Part shown: positions 16,870 through 26,500 of the stretch, one piece after another
Layout of the letters: each line of letters begins with the position of its first letter
Position numbering within the stretch: the first letter of the stretch is position 1
From: Peribacillus muralis
GTDB lineage: Bacteria > Bacillota > Bacilli > Bacillales > DSM-1321
Direction of reading: 5' to 3'
Length of the DNA stretch: 47,891 bases
NCBI RefSeq assembly: GCF_001439925.1
Contig: NZ_LMBV01000011.1
Span: 89,107-136,997, forward strand
Position numbers and translations under genes: made by a program
Notes under the pieces: generated by a model
The model's input: the letters and a program-made list of their open reading frames with translations, nothing else
What the model was told of the DNA's origin: nothing
The model's database searches: none

Positions 16870-17081
16870 AGGGTATGACAGGATTTTGCCGTTTGTTGAC
16901 GGTTTGCAGAAGATGACCTAGGATGAAAAGATAGGTATGATTTGGAAGGATATGTCGCTAAAATCGGTCCTGCTTTCCTTTTTTCTGTCGCAAGCGTTAT
17001 TTTTATGCGGCCTGCCTTTTTTTCTCAAGCTCTCATTATATTTGAATCCTTTGGCACCTCGTTGTCTGGTTTTGTATCCTC

Positions 17082-17555
17082 ATGCTTGTTTCGTTCGCCG
17101 TTCTTTATTTTCGCAGGGAAGCGATCACCGTCCAGAGGTTTTTTTGGCAAGCCGCGTTTGTCGGCTACAGTACATCACTATTGGTTTTGCTGTTTTTCCG
17201 GCCACAAGGTCAGGTCTATTCCTATAATATGACTCCCTTTTCTACCATTCTAGCATATGCATCGAACGAATTGGACGGACTTGTATCATTTTATAACCTT
17301 AGTGCCAATGTGGGACTCTTCATTCCATTCGGGCTGTATTTGTTGTTTAGGGAAGGGAAAGAGGTGACCGCCTTAACGAAATTCCTTTATCCGTTCATCA
17401 TGATTTCCATCATCGAGATCAGCCAGTTTGTTCTCCGGCGCGGAAGCTTGGATGTGGATGACCTTATCCTGAACATGCTCGGTGTTTACTTGGGTTACCT
17501 CCTTTATCCCCTTTTCGCCAAGGTGGTTAAAATACTGCCTGGAAATGGTAAATGA
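17082..17555 (+). CDS. VanZ-like membrane protein, probably 5'-frameshifted
   Basis: 157 residues from ATG 17082, with helices and the VanZ core (LLFFRPQGQ, NMTPFSTI, LSANVGLFIPFGLYLL, DVDDLILNMLG). The 17082 ATG has no ribosome site, and sensible coding continues upstream in the same frame (ILWHLVVWFCILM) until a TGA at 17043. The adjacent frame from TTG 16942 supplies a plausible hydrophobic N-terminus ending IIFES. One lost base near 17046-17050 would join the two into a ~200-residue VanZ protein. Either the gene is disrupted or the assembly has an indel. VanZ proteins are linked to teicoplanin resistance and lipid-related roles; nothing here assigns a role. Confidence 0.65.
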   Translation: MLVSFAVLYFRREAITVQRFFWQAAFVGYSTSLLVLLFFRPQGQVYSYNMTPFSTILAYASNELDGLVSFYNLSANVGLFIPFGLYLLFREGKEVTALTKFLYPFIMISIIEISQFVLRRGSLDVDDLILNMLGVYLGYLLYPLFAKVVKILPGNGK

Positions 17556-17674
17556 AAGAGTGGTTTCCATCCATACACCTGATGAACATCTCAGTACCCT
17601 AAGCTTTATATACACATTAAAAAGGATGAAGTACCTTTAGACTTCTATATAAAAAAAGGAAGGGAGATCTGGTT

Positions 17675-18568
17675 ATGAATCTGAAGATATTCATGATAGC
17701 GGCGGTAGCCATCATCTTATGGGGATCCGCCTTTGCGGCGATTCGTGCAAGCCTGCATGGCGGATACTCCGCAGGGCATTTAGTGCTGATTCGTTTTCTC
17801 ATAGCATCAGGTGTTTTTATCCTTTATGCTCTATGGCCCACTAGCAAATTTCGTTTACCGAGAAAAGAGGATATCTTTAGAATAGTGATCTTGGGCTGGA
17901 TTGGCATCAGTCTCTATCAATTGGGTGTAACATTCGGTGAAGAAACCGTTTCAGCGGGTACGGCAGCCATGCTAATCGCTTCTGCCCCCATTTTTACAGC
18001 AGTAATAGCTGCTTTAGTCTTAAAGGAGCGTCTAGGTTTGTTTGGATGGGTCGGGTTAGTGGTTGGTTTTTTTGGAATCTTTCTTATTACGTTGGGAACG
18101 GCCAGTTCAAGCTTCCATATTTCCAACGGAGCTTTTTTAGTATTATTCGCATCAGTTGCCACTTCGGCTTTTTTTGTTTTTCAAAAACCATTATTGCTTC
18201 GCTATAAGCCGATTGAACTGACGGCGTATTTTACCTGGGCAGGCACATTACCGTTTTTCATCTTTTCTCCAGGCCTTTTACATACGATTCAAGAAGCGAC
18301 GCTGGAAGCGAATGTCTCTGCTCTCTATATCGGCATTTTTCCGGGAGCCGTCGCCTATGTATCTTGGGCAATTGCCCTATCATTAGGTAAAGCCAGTTCC
18401 GTTTCGAGCATGATGTATATTGAACCGGCTTTTGCTATTATCGTTGCTTGGATCTGGCTTCAGGAGCTCCCGAGTGGTCTTTCCATAACAGGGGGGCTTG
18501 TTGCGATTTCGAGCGTAGTCATCATCAATGGATTTGGAAGAAAGACAGAGCAGGTACTAAATGGATGA
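17675..18568 (+). CDS. EamA/DMT family transporter
   Basis: 297 residues with ten predicted helices in two homologous EamA halves (~8-138 and ~150-288). The family landmarks are WGSAFAAIR in helix 1 and the helix 9-10 region EPAFAIIVAWIWLQE. An AGGAAGGGAG site lies 10 nt before the ATG. A short inverted repeat (TGAAGT / ACTTCT) lies just upstream near 17626-17646. It is a putative exporter of amino acids or other metabolites; the substrate cannot be told. Confidence 0.88.
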   Translation: MNLKIFMIAAVAIILWGSAFAAIRASLHGGYSAGHLVLIRFLIASGVFILYALWPTSKFRLPRKEDIFRIVILGWIGISLYQLGVTFGEETVSAGTAAMLIASAPIFTAVIAALVLKERLGLFGWVGLVVGFFGIFLITLGTASSSFHISNGAFLVLFASVATSAFFVFQKPLLLRYKPIELTAYFTWAGTLPFFIFSPGLLHTIQEATLEANVSALYIGIFPGAVAYVSWAIALSLGKASSVSSMMYIEPAFAIIVAWIWLQELPSGLSITGGLVAISSVVIINGFGRKTEQVLNG

Positions 18569-18683
18569 TTGCTCGTGTACATGTACGTATACCGAAATCC
18601 CTTTTTAAATTGACCGAATCTCTTCAAGAATTCTTAAGGGTAGCGGTTATTTGGCGATTGTTAATTCAATCATTGCTGTTTAT
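18569..18683. other. Short spacer between the EamA and lipoprotein genes
   Basis: 115 bp between convergent genes. No confident terminator was seen on either strand. Confidence 0.5.
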
Positions 18684-19157
18684 CTATTTTTCAATTTCTG
18701 ATTTTGTATAAGAAACCTCATCATCAATTTTATGATTTTTTTCTAAGAGTCCATCAGGGAATTTTTCATTAAAAAATTCTTGTTTATCTTCTCCTTTTTT
18801 TGGAGTTAAATAACTGATAATTTCTCCGTCCTTATTACGTTTTAAAATGACAGGAAAATAGTCAGTATGAACAATGGTTTCACTTTCATTTACTAAAGCG
18901 TATTGATAAAACATATATATATTTTTACTATCAAACCCATATGTATAATAGGAATCAATTAAATTTTCGTTTTTATTCGCCTCATATACGATATTAACGC
19001 GTATATAATTCAGTATATGATTCTGCACTTCAGTTTGTTGTTGCTCTTTCTCAATAATATTTAATTTAGATGGAGTATCCTCTATAACTTTTTCCTGACA
19101 ACTGCTTAATACAAAAATCGATAGAATGAAAAATGATATTTTTAAAGTTTTAATGAT
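18684..19157 (-). CDS. Putative lipoprotein lacking a canonical start codon
   Basis: 157 residues if read from the ATC at 19157. The frame encodes a textbook lipoprotein signal: IKTLKISFFILSIFVLSSC with lipobox LSSC, followed by a charged soluble domain of unknown family ending YTKSEIEK. AAAGGAGG lies exactly 8 nt before the ATC. No ATG, GTG or TTG exists between that site and the lipobox. The first standard start is GTG 19028, which would delete the signal and lacks a ribosome site. Options are true ATC/ATT initiation, a recently mutated start (ATG to ATC), or a sequence error. Function unknown; the domain is small and hydrophilic. Confidence 0.65.
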   Translation of the reverse strand: MIKTLKISFFILSIFVLSSCQEKVIEDTPSKLNIIEKEQQQTEVQNHILNYIRVNIVYEANKNENLIDSYYTYGFDSKNIYMFYQYALVNESETIVHTDYFPVILKRNKDGEIISYLTPKKGEDKQEFFNEKFPDGLLEKNHKIDDEVSYTKSEIEK

Positions 19158-19182
19158 TTTAATTACCTCCTTTTTTAGGTTA

Positions 19183-19202
19183 TTATACTAATTATAGTAT
19201 AA
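19183..19202. promoter_or_regulatory. 20-bp palindrome in the lipoprotein promoter
   Basis: Perfect 8-bp arms TTATACTA / TAGTATAA around ATTA. TATAAT-like -10 elements for the minus strand lie within it. It could be an operator or simply A/T-rich promoter sequence. Confidence 0.4.
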
Positions 19203-19204
19203 AA

Positions 19205-19313
19205 GACCCGTTTGAATTGCGGGATTATCTTGAAGAGCAGATACGTAAATTTATGAGGCGTTCAAAATGATGTTGATGGAAATTTAGTGCAGATTGATTT
19301 GGATAAGCGTTAA
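19205..19313 (+). pseudogene. Possible 3' remnant of a decayed gene
   Basis: DPFELRDYLEEQIRKFMRR reads open from 19205 to a TGA at 19268. A one-base shift near 19265 continues as NDVDGNLVQIDLDKR to a TAA at 19313. Charge pattern and codon use look protein-like, and a strong terminator follows about 100 nt later. Family not recognised; no start or upstream domain remains. Confidence 0.3.
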
Positions 19314-19419
19314 AAAAGCCTTAAAGTATAAAGTTAAAAAAATTAAAAAATAAAAGAATGGTACAAGCCATAAAAAAATGAAGACATACTCGATTTTCAT
19401 TGAGTCTGTCCATAGTCTG

Positions 19420-19450
19420 AAACGGTGTGAATATTACACCGTTTTTTTTT
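19420..19450 (+). terminator. Rho-independent terminator
   Basis: AACGGTGT / ACACCGTT perfect 8-bp stem, a 7-nt loop and nine T. The gene it once served is unclear; the remnant at 19205-19313 is the nearest candidate. Confidence 0.9.
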
Positions 19451-19559
19451 GCATTTCCGTTGCTTCAGGCAACTCCCGAAGGTTTTGATAGGGAACGGAA
19501 TAAAATGGTAGAATTAACAATCATATTATTCGAATAATTAATCATTAGGAGGAAGAACG

Positions 19560-20372
19560 ATGAACGAAGACACTAGCATCATTACACTAAAGAACATTAA
19601 CTGGCGGAGGAAAGGGAAAACGATATTGAATGAAGTGTCGTGGGAGGTTCGGGAAGGAGAGCATTGGGCTCTTCTAGGACTTAATGGATCAGGGAAAACA
19701 TCGCTGCTGAAGATGATTACAGGATATCAATGGCCAAGCAGTGGCGAAGTGTCAGTGTTGGGAAATGTTTTTGGCAAAACGAATATACCAGAGCTGCGGA
19801 AGTCCATTGGCTGGGTAAGTTCTTCTCTGGATCAGGAGTATCAGGCAAGGGCAAATGATTCAGCACTTGAAGTCGTCATGAGCGGCAAGTTCGCTTCCAT
19901 TGGTATCTATGACGAAATTACGGACGATGATCGCAGCAAAGCTATGGAATTACTGGACCAATTCAGAATCAAGCCTTTGGCCAATCAATTCATACATACG
20001 CTCTCTCAAGGTGAAAAAAGAAAAGTGATGCTTGCAAGGGCCCTTATGTCTTCACCGAAGCTACTGGTGCTGGATGAACCATGCAATGGACTGGATATTC
20101 ACGCTAAGGAAGAACTATTAGCAGCCATCGAAAAAATGGCAGATTCCCCAGTCGCCCCAACGATCATTTATGTTACCCACCATATAGAAGAAATCGTCCC
20201 AGCAATCACACATGCGTTATTAATCAATTCCGGCACCGTTGTGGCTAACGGTGAAAAAAAGGATGTCTTAACGGAAGCTAGATTGGAAAAGACCTTTCAA
20301 GTCCCAGTCACGGTAAAATGGGAGAACGACCGTCCTTGGATCAGGATCAAACATTTATTAACACAGAAATGA
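19560..20372 (+). CDS. Stand-alone ABC ATPase (YlmA-like)
   Basis: 270 residues. Walker A is GLNGSGKTS, the signature LSQGEKRK, Walker B LLVLDEPCNGLD and the switch VTHHIEE. No permease or binding-protein gene is adjacent. The overall layout and the C-terminal extension (VPVTVKWENDRPWIRIK) fit the B. subtilis YlmA / ModF-like group, in which one ABC domain occurs without membrane segments. The transported compound, if any, is unknown. GGAGGAA ends 5 nt before the ATG. Confidence 0.88.
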   Translation: MNEDTSIITLKNINWRRKGKTILNEVSWEVREGEHWALLGLNGSGKTSLLKMITGYQWPSSGEVSVLGNVFGKTNIPELRKSIGWVSSSLDQEYQARANDSALEVVMSGKFASIGIYDEITDDDRSKAMELLDQFRIKPLANQFIHTLSQGEKRKVMLARALMSSPKLLVLDEPCNGLDIHAKEELLAAIEKMADSPVAPTIIYVTHHIEEIVPAITHALLINSGTVVANGEKKDVLTEARLEKTFQVPVTVKWENDRPWIRIKHLLTQK

Positions 20373-20728
20373 TGCTGCAGAAATATCTTAGCCATTGGGG
20401 TTTCTGTTTTAAGGGGTTTCTAGTTTTAATTCTATTTTCTTATTAAAAAATTTTATTGGTATATCATCTTTGGAATTATAGGCATTATGTAATCATTATA
20501 AAGATAATATTCTGTTAATAATTCGTCAAATATTGTAAATTTGTTTTAAAATTGGATTATTTTGTTGTAATATAGGATATACACGAATTCTTACAGGAAA
20601 AAAGTAGGGGAATGCGTGTAAAGAAATTAAGTTTTTTCGGACGAAATTTTTTTGAAAAGCGTGTCAAATTCATGGTCATGTTAACGAAATATTATGTCAG
20701 TATAAAACTTATGGGAGGAAGAACTTCA
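20373..20728. other. 356-bp spacer before the nucleotidase/nuclease operon
   Basis: Holds a weak hairpin (CAGAAA / TTTCTG near 20379-20411, poor T-run) after the ABC ATPase, then a very A/T-rich stretch where the operon promoter must lie. I could not pick one convincing -35/-10 pair, and no clear PhoP box array was found. The nucleotidase reading frame is open back to 20612, but the ribosome site marks 20729 as the start. Confidence 0.5.
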
Positions 20729-23533
20729 ATGGGGAAAAAGAAAATCGTGAAAATTGCATCAGCTGCCATTATGGCTGCGACAACGATCGTAGCAGTAGCA
20801 CCAGCACCTTCAGACGCCGCTACCAGCTTGAATGGAAAAATCAAAGCAGCAAAGGCGACCATCAAAAAACCATTCGATACCTATTTCTACTCTTCTAAAC
20901 TCGCTTCCGTGTCCACTGTCGAGAAACAAATCAAGTCTGCCAAACAAGCTAAAAAAGACATCAACTCTTCAATCAAAAAATCCGTGTTAAGCAAAAAAGA
21001 AAAAGAGGCCAAATATAAAGAAATTGAAGCCTACGATAAATATATCACTCGTTCGGAAGGCTATGTAAAAGGATATAAAGACGCTGAAAAAGCAAAGTCG
21101 GCACATGATAAGGCGATTACTGCCTTTACGAATGCGGTCATTGCCAAGAAATCCATTGAAATCAGGGACCGATACAACGCACTTGATAAAGCCGTTACAA
21201 AGACAGACAAAGCGATAAAAGATACGGTGTACGGTGCGAAAATCGAAATGCTTTTATACGATAAATTCACTAAGTCGACCAAAACCGCTTTGAATGGTGA
21301 CCTTAAAGTGCCGTTTTACTATGAAAAAGCCGAGTACTGGGTGAAAAAAGGCGATTTAGCAACCGCAGATAAACGGATGAAAACCGTTGCGGCACAGCTG
21401 AAAAGAGTTAGTAAAACATCGAAGCTGGGCAAGTGCATCCATGCTTACGTAAAAGAAGTAACCGCTAAGTATGATGCTGCGGTGTATGCAGAAAAGAAAA
21501 AAGAAGTCGCCAAAAAAGTGAATGCCTACGTAGCTCTTGCCAACGGGGAGCTTAAGACGAAAGAACAGATAGATTCGGCTAAGAAAGCTAAGGCTGCCAT
21601 CAGCTTAAAAGGAATGAAGGACGCCGATCGCAAGGAATTCGAGGCGAAGATTACACTGGCGGATAAAAAGGTTGCGGCTGCTGAAGAGGCATTAAAACCG
21701 AAGGCGATCACGCTTTCGTTGATGCACACGAATGACACGCATGCCCATTTGGACAATGTGGCTAAAAGGGTGACGGCTGTTAAGGAAGTGCGTCAAGCTA
21801 AACCGCAATCGCTGTTGGTCGATGCGGGGGATGTATTCTCGGGAACCCTTTATTTCAATGAATTCAAGGGACAAGCAGATCTTCGCTTCATGAATTTAAT
21901 GAAATATGACGTCATGACCTTTGGAAATCATGAGTTTGATTTGGGATCTAGCGCTGAAGGGCATCAAGCTTTGGCCGATTTCGTCAAAGGGGCACAGTTT
22001 CCTTTTGTCAGTTCGAATGTGGAATTCTCCAAAGATAATAAGTTTAAAGGACTCTTCTCTGACTTGATTTCAAGTAAACCGGAGCAAGGGAAGATTTACA
22101 ATGGAATCGTGAAGGAAGTGGATGGACAGAAGGTCGGGTTCTTCGGGCTTACGACTGAAGAAACGAAAGATATTTCCAGTCCAGGAAGCATAGCGTTCGA
22201 AAACTATCGGGAAGAAGCCGAAAAAGCGGTCAGGGCGTTCGAGGGCATGGGTGTGAACAAGATCGTCGCCATTTCGCATATTGGCTTTGATGACAATGCT
22301 GAATATGACAATGATCTAACATTGGCTGCCAACGTCAAAGGAATCGATGTGATAGTTGGTGGACATAGCCATACTCAATTAAATGCTCCTGTCGTCATTG
22401 ACAAGGATGCAAAAGGAAACATGAAGGAGCCTACGGTCATCGTTCAAGGCTATCAGTATAGTGACTTTTTGGGAACGGTCGATGTGAACTTCGATAAGGA
22501 CGGCAAGATTGTCGGCCAGGCCGGACAGCTGATCAAGCTTGCTGATAAGCAGGATGATGTTGAGGCGGCTAAAGAGCTTGAAACGTACTCCTCGAAGATT
22601 AAGGAGCTGAAGGAAACGAAGACAGGGGCAACCGCCGTGAATGCTTTGGAAAGCCCTCGTGATGCAGGAGATGCCACGAAGCCGAGTGTTCGTAAAAATG
22701 AAACGGAACTAGGTAACTTGATTACGGATGGAATGCTTAGCAAAGCGAAAGAATTTAATCGTGATGCGGTCATCGCATTCCAAAATGGCGGGGGAATCCG
22801 TGCGAGCATCGACCAAGGCGAAATCACGTTAGGGGAAATCCTGACCGTATTACCATTTGGCAATACGCTGGCGACAATGAAGCTGTCCGGCGCGGAAATC
22901 ACGGAAGCATTAGAGCATAGTGTCAGCCTTGCACCTAAGGAAAATGGCGGCTTCCTCCATGTAGCCGGAATGAAATTCAGCTACGACAGTTCGAAGGCAT
23001 CAGGCGACCGTGTGAACAAGGTTGAAGTCCTGGGCCAAGATGGAACATATTCCGAATTGGAAGCAACGAAGCAGTATGTCGTGGCGACCAATGCTTTTAC
23101 AGCCAAGGGCGGCGATGGATTCACCGTTTTCAAGAAGGCTTATGAAGAAGGAAGAGTGACGGATCTTGGGCTTTCCGATTGGGAAAACTTACGAGATTAT
23201 GTAAGCGGGCTGACAACTGTCGATCCAAGCATCGAAGGACGGATCAAAGATAGTGTTGGAAACTCTGCAGACCCGACTGTGGTACTGGCCAAAGACTTTG
23301 GCGGAAGTGCAGATGCACCGAAAACACATGAAGGAAATGTAGGTGTCGATATCTCGGATATTGCTTCATTGGAACATGCGGTGGTTAAAGGGAATCTAGC
23401 GTTGACCGGTACTCCTGCCGATGAGTTCACTTTTGCAAATGTTACAGTCGAGGGCGATTTGGATTTATCAGGACTTCAAGGGAAAAACGTGAACATGAGC
23501 GGTATCACCGTGAAGGGCGAAATCAATCTTTAA
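20729..23533 (+). CDS. Surface 5'-nucleotidase with SbsC-like wall-binding N-terminus
   Basis: 934 residues from ATG 20729, with GGGAGG about 9 nt before it. The signal peptide ends near SDA|A. Residues ~35-320 are a Lys/Ala-rich, all-helical region resembling the cell-wall-polymer-binding part of the S-layer protein SbsC, with no SLH motifs. Residues ~328-600 are a UshA-type metallophosphoesterase with HTNDTHAH, DAGDVFSG, GNHEFD and GGHSHT. Residues ~655-840 are the 5'-nucleotidase C-terminal domain (NGGGIRASI, AKGGDGFTVF). A small C-terminal module (~870-934) resembles one in the next protein. Expected reaction: hydrolysis of 5'-nucleotides (and perhaps 2',3'-cyclic nucleotides) to nucleoside and phosphate outside the cell. 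The next gene follows by 38 bp. Confidence 0.9.
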   Translation: MGKKKIVKIASAAIMAATTIVAVAPAPSDAATSLNGKIKAAKATIKKPFDTYFYSSKLASVSTVEKQIKSAKQAKKDINSSIKKSVLSKKEKEAKYKEIEAYDKYITRSEGYVKGYKDAEKAKSAHDKAITAFTNAVIAKKSIEIRDRYNALDKAVTKTDKAIKDTVYGAKIEMLLYDKFTKSTKTALNGDLKVPFYYEKAEYWVKKGDLATADKRMKTVAAQLKRVSKTSKLGKCIHAYVKEVTAKYDAAVYAEKKKEVAKKVNAYVALANGELKTKEQIDSAKKAKAAISLKGMKDADRKEFEAKITLADKKVAAAEEALKPKAITLSLMHTNDTHAHLDNVAKRVTAVKEVRQAKPQSLLVDAGDVFSGTLYFNEFKGQADLRFMNLMKYDVMTFGNHEFDLGSSAEGHQALADFVKGAQFPFVSSNVEFSKDNKFKGLFSDLISSKPEQGKIYNGIVKEVDGQKVGFFGLTTEETKDISSPGSIAFENYREEAEKAVRAFEGMGVNKIVAISHIGFDDNAEYDNDLTLAANVKGIDVIVGGHSHTQLNAPVVIDKDAKGNMKEPTVIVQGYQYSDFLGTVDVNFDKDGKIVGQAGQLIKLADKQDDVEAAKELETYSSKIKELKETKTGATAVNALESPRDAGDATKPSVRKNETELGNLITDGMLSKAKEFNRDAVIAFQNGGGIRASIDQGEITLGEILTVLPFGNTLATMKLSGAEITEALEHSVSLAPKENGGFLHVAGMKFSYDSSKASGDRVNKVEVLGQDGTYSELEATKQYVVATNAFTAKGGDGFTVFKKAYEEGRVTDLGLSDWENLRDYVSGLTTVDPSIEGRIKDSVGNSADPTVVLAKDFGGSADAPKTHEGNVGVDISDIASLEHAVVKGNLALTGTPADEFTFANVTVEGDLDLSGLQGKNVNMSGITVKGEINL

Positions 23534-23571
23534 GAAACAGATATATGTAAAAATCTGGAGGGGTTGAGATC

Positions 23572-26500
23572 TTGAAGAAAAGTGGGGTAAGCAAGCTTTT
23601 CCTTGCGATATTGTTTGTGCTATCAACGGTTTTGCCATATGCCGCCGTTGCAAAAGCGGAAGGAACGACGATAACAGTGGGGGAAGCGATTAACAATAAC
23701 AGCGGGACGGCAACTGTGAAGGGATACATCGTCGGCGTCGCAAAAAGCGGGACAAGCTATCAACAAGCATCACCTTTTACTGAAGCTACGAACATTGGAA
23801 TTGCGGATAGCCGCGATGAAACGGATGTAAAGAAAATCATGCCCGTTCAGCTTCCAGCCGGAAGCATCCGGGCGGCTTTGAATTTGGTCGACCATCCGGA
23901 ATTGTTGAAAGCAGAAGTGACGATTACCGGGAAATTGGAAAAATACTTTTCCGTATCGGGTTTGAAATCGCCGACCGCTTATACCATCATCACGGATGGC
24001 GGAACACCTCCTGAACAGCCTGATGTGAAGGTTATGGCTTCCATTGCCGAGGCCCGCACGAATACCGAGGATGTTGTGCAGGTGGATGGAGTGGTGACCA
24101 CAGGGCTGGGATATTGGGGAGGAAAAGGCTTTTATATCCAAGATGAAACCGCTGGGCTATATGTGTATGGTTCTTCATGGCCTAAGGATGTAAAGCAAGG
24201 GGATAAGGTTCGTTTAATCGGCAAGGTTTCCGCTTATAATAAAGAATTGCAAATGCAGCCAACCAAACTGGAGGTCATTTCTTCCGGGAATGAGCTTCCG
24301 AAAAGCCAAACAGGGGACGCATCTGGCGTCAACGGGGACACTCAAGGAGAGCTCGTCACGATTGAAAATGTGAACATTACAGGATTGGCTGCATCCGGAA
24401 CATATGGAACATTTGAATTTCTGGCGAAGGACGGTAAAGGAAACTCTGTGATCGTTCGTCATGATAACCGGAACGGTTCGACTTATGATGATTTCCTGAA
24501 AAGCTTTAAGGACGGTGATGTTATTACTGTCACTGGAATATCATCGCAATTCAATGACACGTACCAACTGAAGCCGCGTGGTCTTGAAGATTATGAATTA
24601 ATCAACAAACCGGCTGTTTACACGGATATATTCCCTGGAACGGTTAGTGAACATACAAAGGTAACTCTTAATACGGGCTGGAAAGATGCGAAGATCCATT
24701 ATACGGTGGATGGTTCAGCGCCGACTTCATCAAGCACTCTTTACACCGAGCCCATCAGCTTGACGAAAGATACGGTCATCAAGGCAATCGCTGTAAACGA
24801 CAAAACGTCGGAAGTTTTCTCATTTGCCTATACCGTCTCGAAAACGAATGAAGTGAAGATTCGTGATATCCAGGGGATGAATCATTTTTCATCGTACGAA
24901 AATCAACTCGTCTCGGGTGTCGAGGGTGTCGTCACGTATGTAAAAGATGCGAATAACTTTTACATGCAAGATAATAACCCGGATCAGGACGAAACGACCT
25001 CGGAGGGAATTCTTGTATACAATAAAGCGCATAATCTGAAAGCGGGAGATCACATCAAAGTGGCCGGTAAGGTCGTTGAATGGTATATCGAGGGGTATGC
25101 CGAGATGAAAACGACCGATCTGCCAACAACGGAATTGACGAATACGACGATTGAAAAGCTGGGCACAGTGGCTGTACCGCAACCAATCGTCATCGGCAAA
25201 GATATCACTCCGCCGTCGGCAAACATCGATGATGATAGATTGACAGATTTTAATCCGAGCGAGGATGGCATTGATTTTTACGAAAGCTTGGAAGGGATGC
25301 TTGTACAAGTAGCCAATCCAAAAGTGGTTGCGCCACAAGACTATGGTGAATTGGTCGTGATTCCAGGGAATATGGAAACGACGACTGCAGTCAAAGGCGT
25401 GAAAATTACCGAAACGGATTTCAATCCTGAACGAATCATCTTGGATATGAATGATGAAACATTCGTGGCCAAAACCGGTGATTTCTTCAAAGGTTCGGTT
25501 ACAGGCGTACTCAGTTATGGATTCAGCAATTACCGGATATTGACGGATAAGAACCAGCTGCCGACGCTAAAGGATGGAGGCACGGCCCGGGAAGTGACAT
25601 CTCTAGAGAAGGATTCCGATAAACTATCGATTGCTTCCTATAACATCGAGAATTTCTCGACGCAAACGGCTAACGCGAAAGTGGAAACGATCGCAACATC
25701 CATTCTTACCAATCTAAAGCAGCCGGATATCATCGGCGTAACCGAGATGCAGGATAATGATGGGGAAACGGATAGCGGGACAACGGATTCTGCACAAAGC
25801 GCGAAGAAGCTAACGGACAAAATCAAAGAGTTGGGCGGACCGAACTATCAGTTCATCGATATCGCTCCGGAAAATAAACGCGATGGAGGAGCGCCTGGCG
25901 GGAATATCCGGGTCGGCTTTTTATATAATGTCGACCGTGTCAAGCTAACGGAGGGAACGAAGGGGACGGCGACGCAGTCCGTAGCCTACAAGGATGGAAA
26001 GCTTACATTGAACCCCGGACGGATCGAGCCTGCTGATCCTGCCTTCGCTTCAAGCCGGAAGCCGTTGGCCGCTCAATTCGAATTCAAAGGCGAACGTGTA
26101 GTGGTCGTGGCCAATCATTTTAATTCAAAGGGTGGCGACCAGCCATTATTCGGAAAAAACCAGCCTCCAGTGCTTTCAAGTGAGACGCAAAGGCTTAAGA
26201 TTGCTTCGATCGTCAATGGATTCGTCAGTGATATCAAGTCACAGGATGATAAGGCGAATATCGTGTTGCTTGGCGATTTTAACGACTATGAATTTTCGGC
26301 ACCGCTTAAAACCTTAAAGGGTAAAGACTTAACGAATATGATCGAGAAAGTCCCTTTTGAGAAACGTTATTCATACACCTATCAAGGCAATTCACAAGTA
26401 TTGGATCATATTCTCGTTTCGAATAACATGGCCGCAGCGACGAAGGTCGATATTGTCCATATAAACTCATCCTTCATGGAAGTGCATGGACAGGCAAGCG

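Noticed and set aside
20500..20600. PhoP box array controlling the nucleotidase operon
   Set aside because: One TTAATA-like hexamer is visible but the 11-bp-spaced repeats required for PhoP are not.
20612..20728. Longer N-terminus for the 5'-nucleotidase
   Set aside because: The added 39 residues would bury the signal peptide, and the ATG at 20612 has a badly spaced site; ATG 20729 has a good GGGAGG and begins a normal signal peptide.
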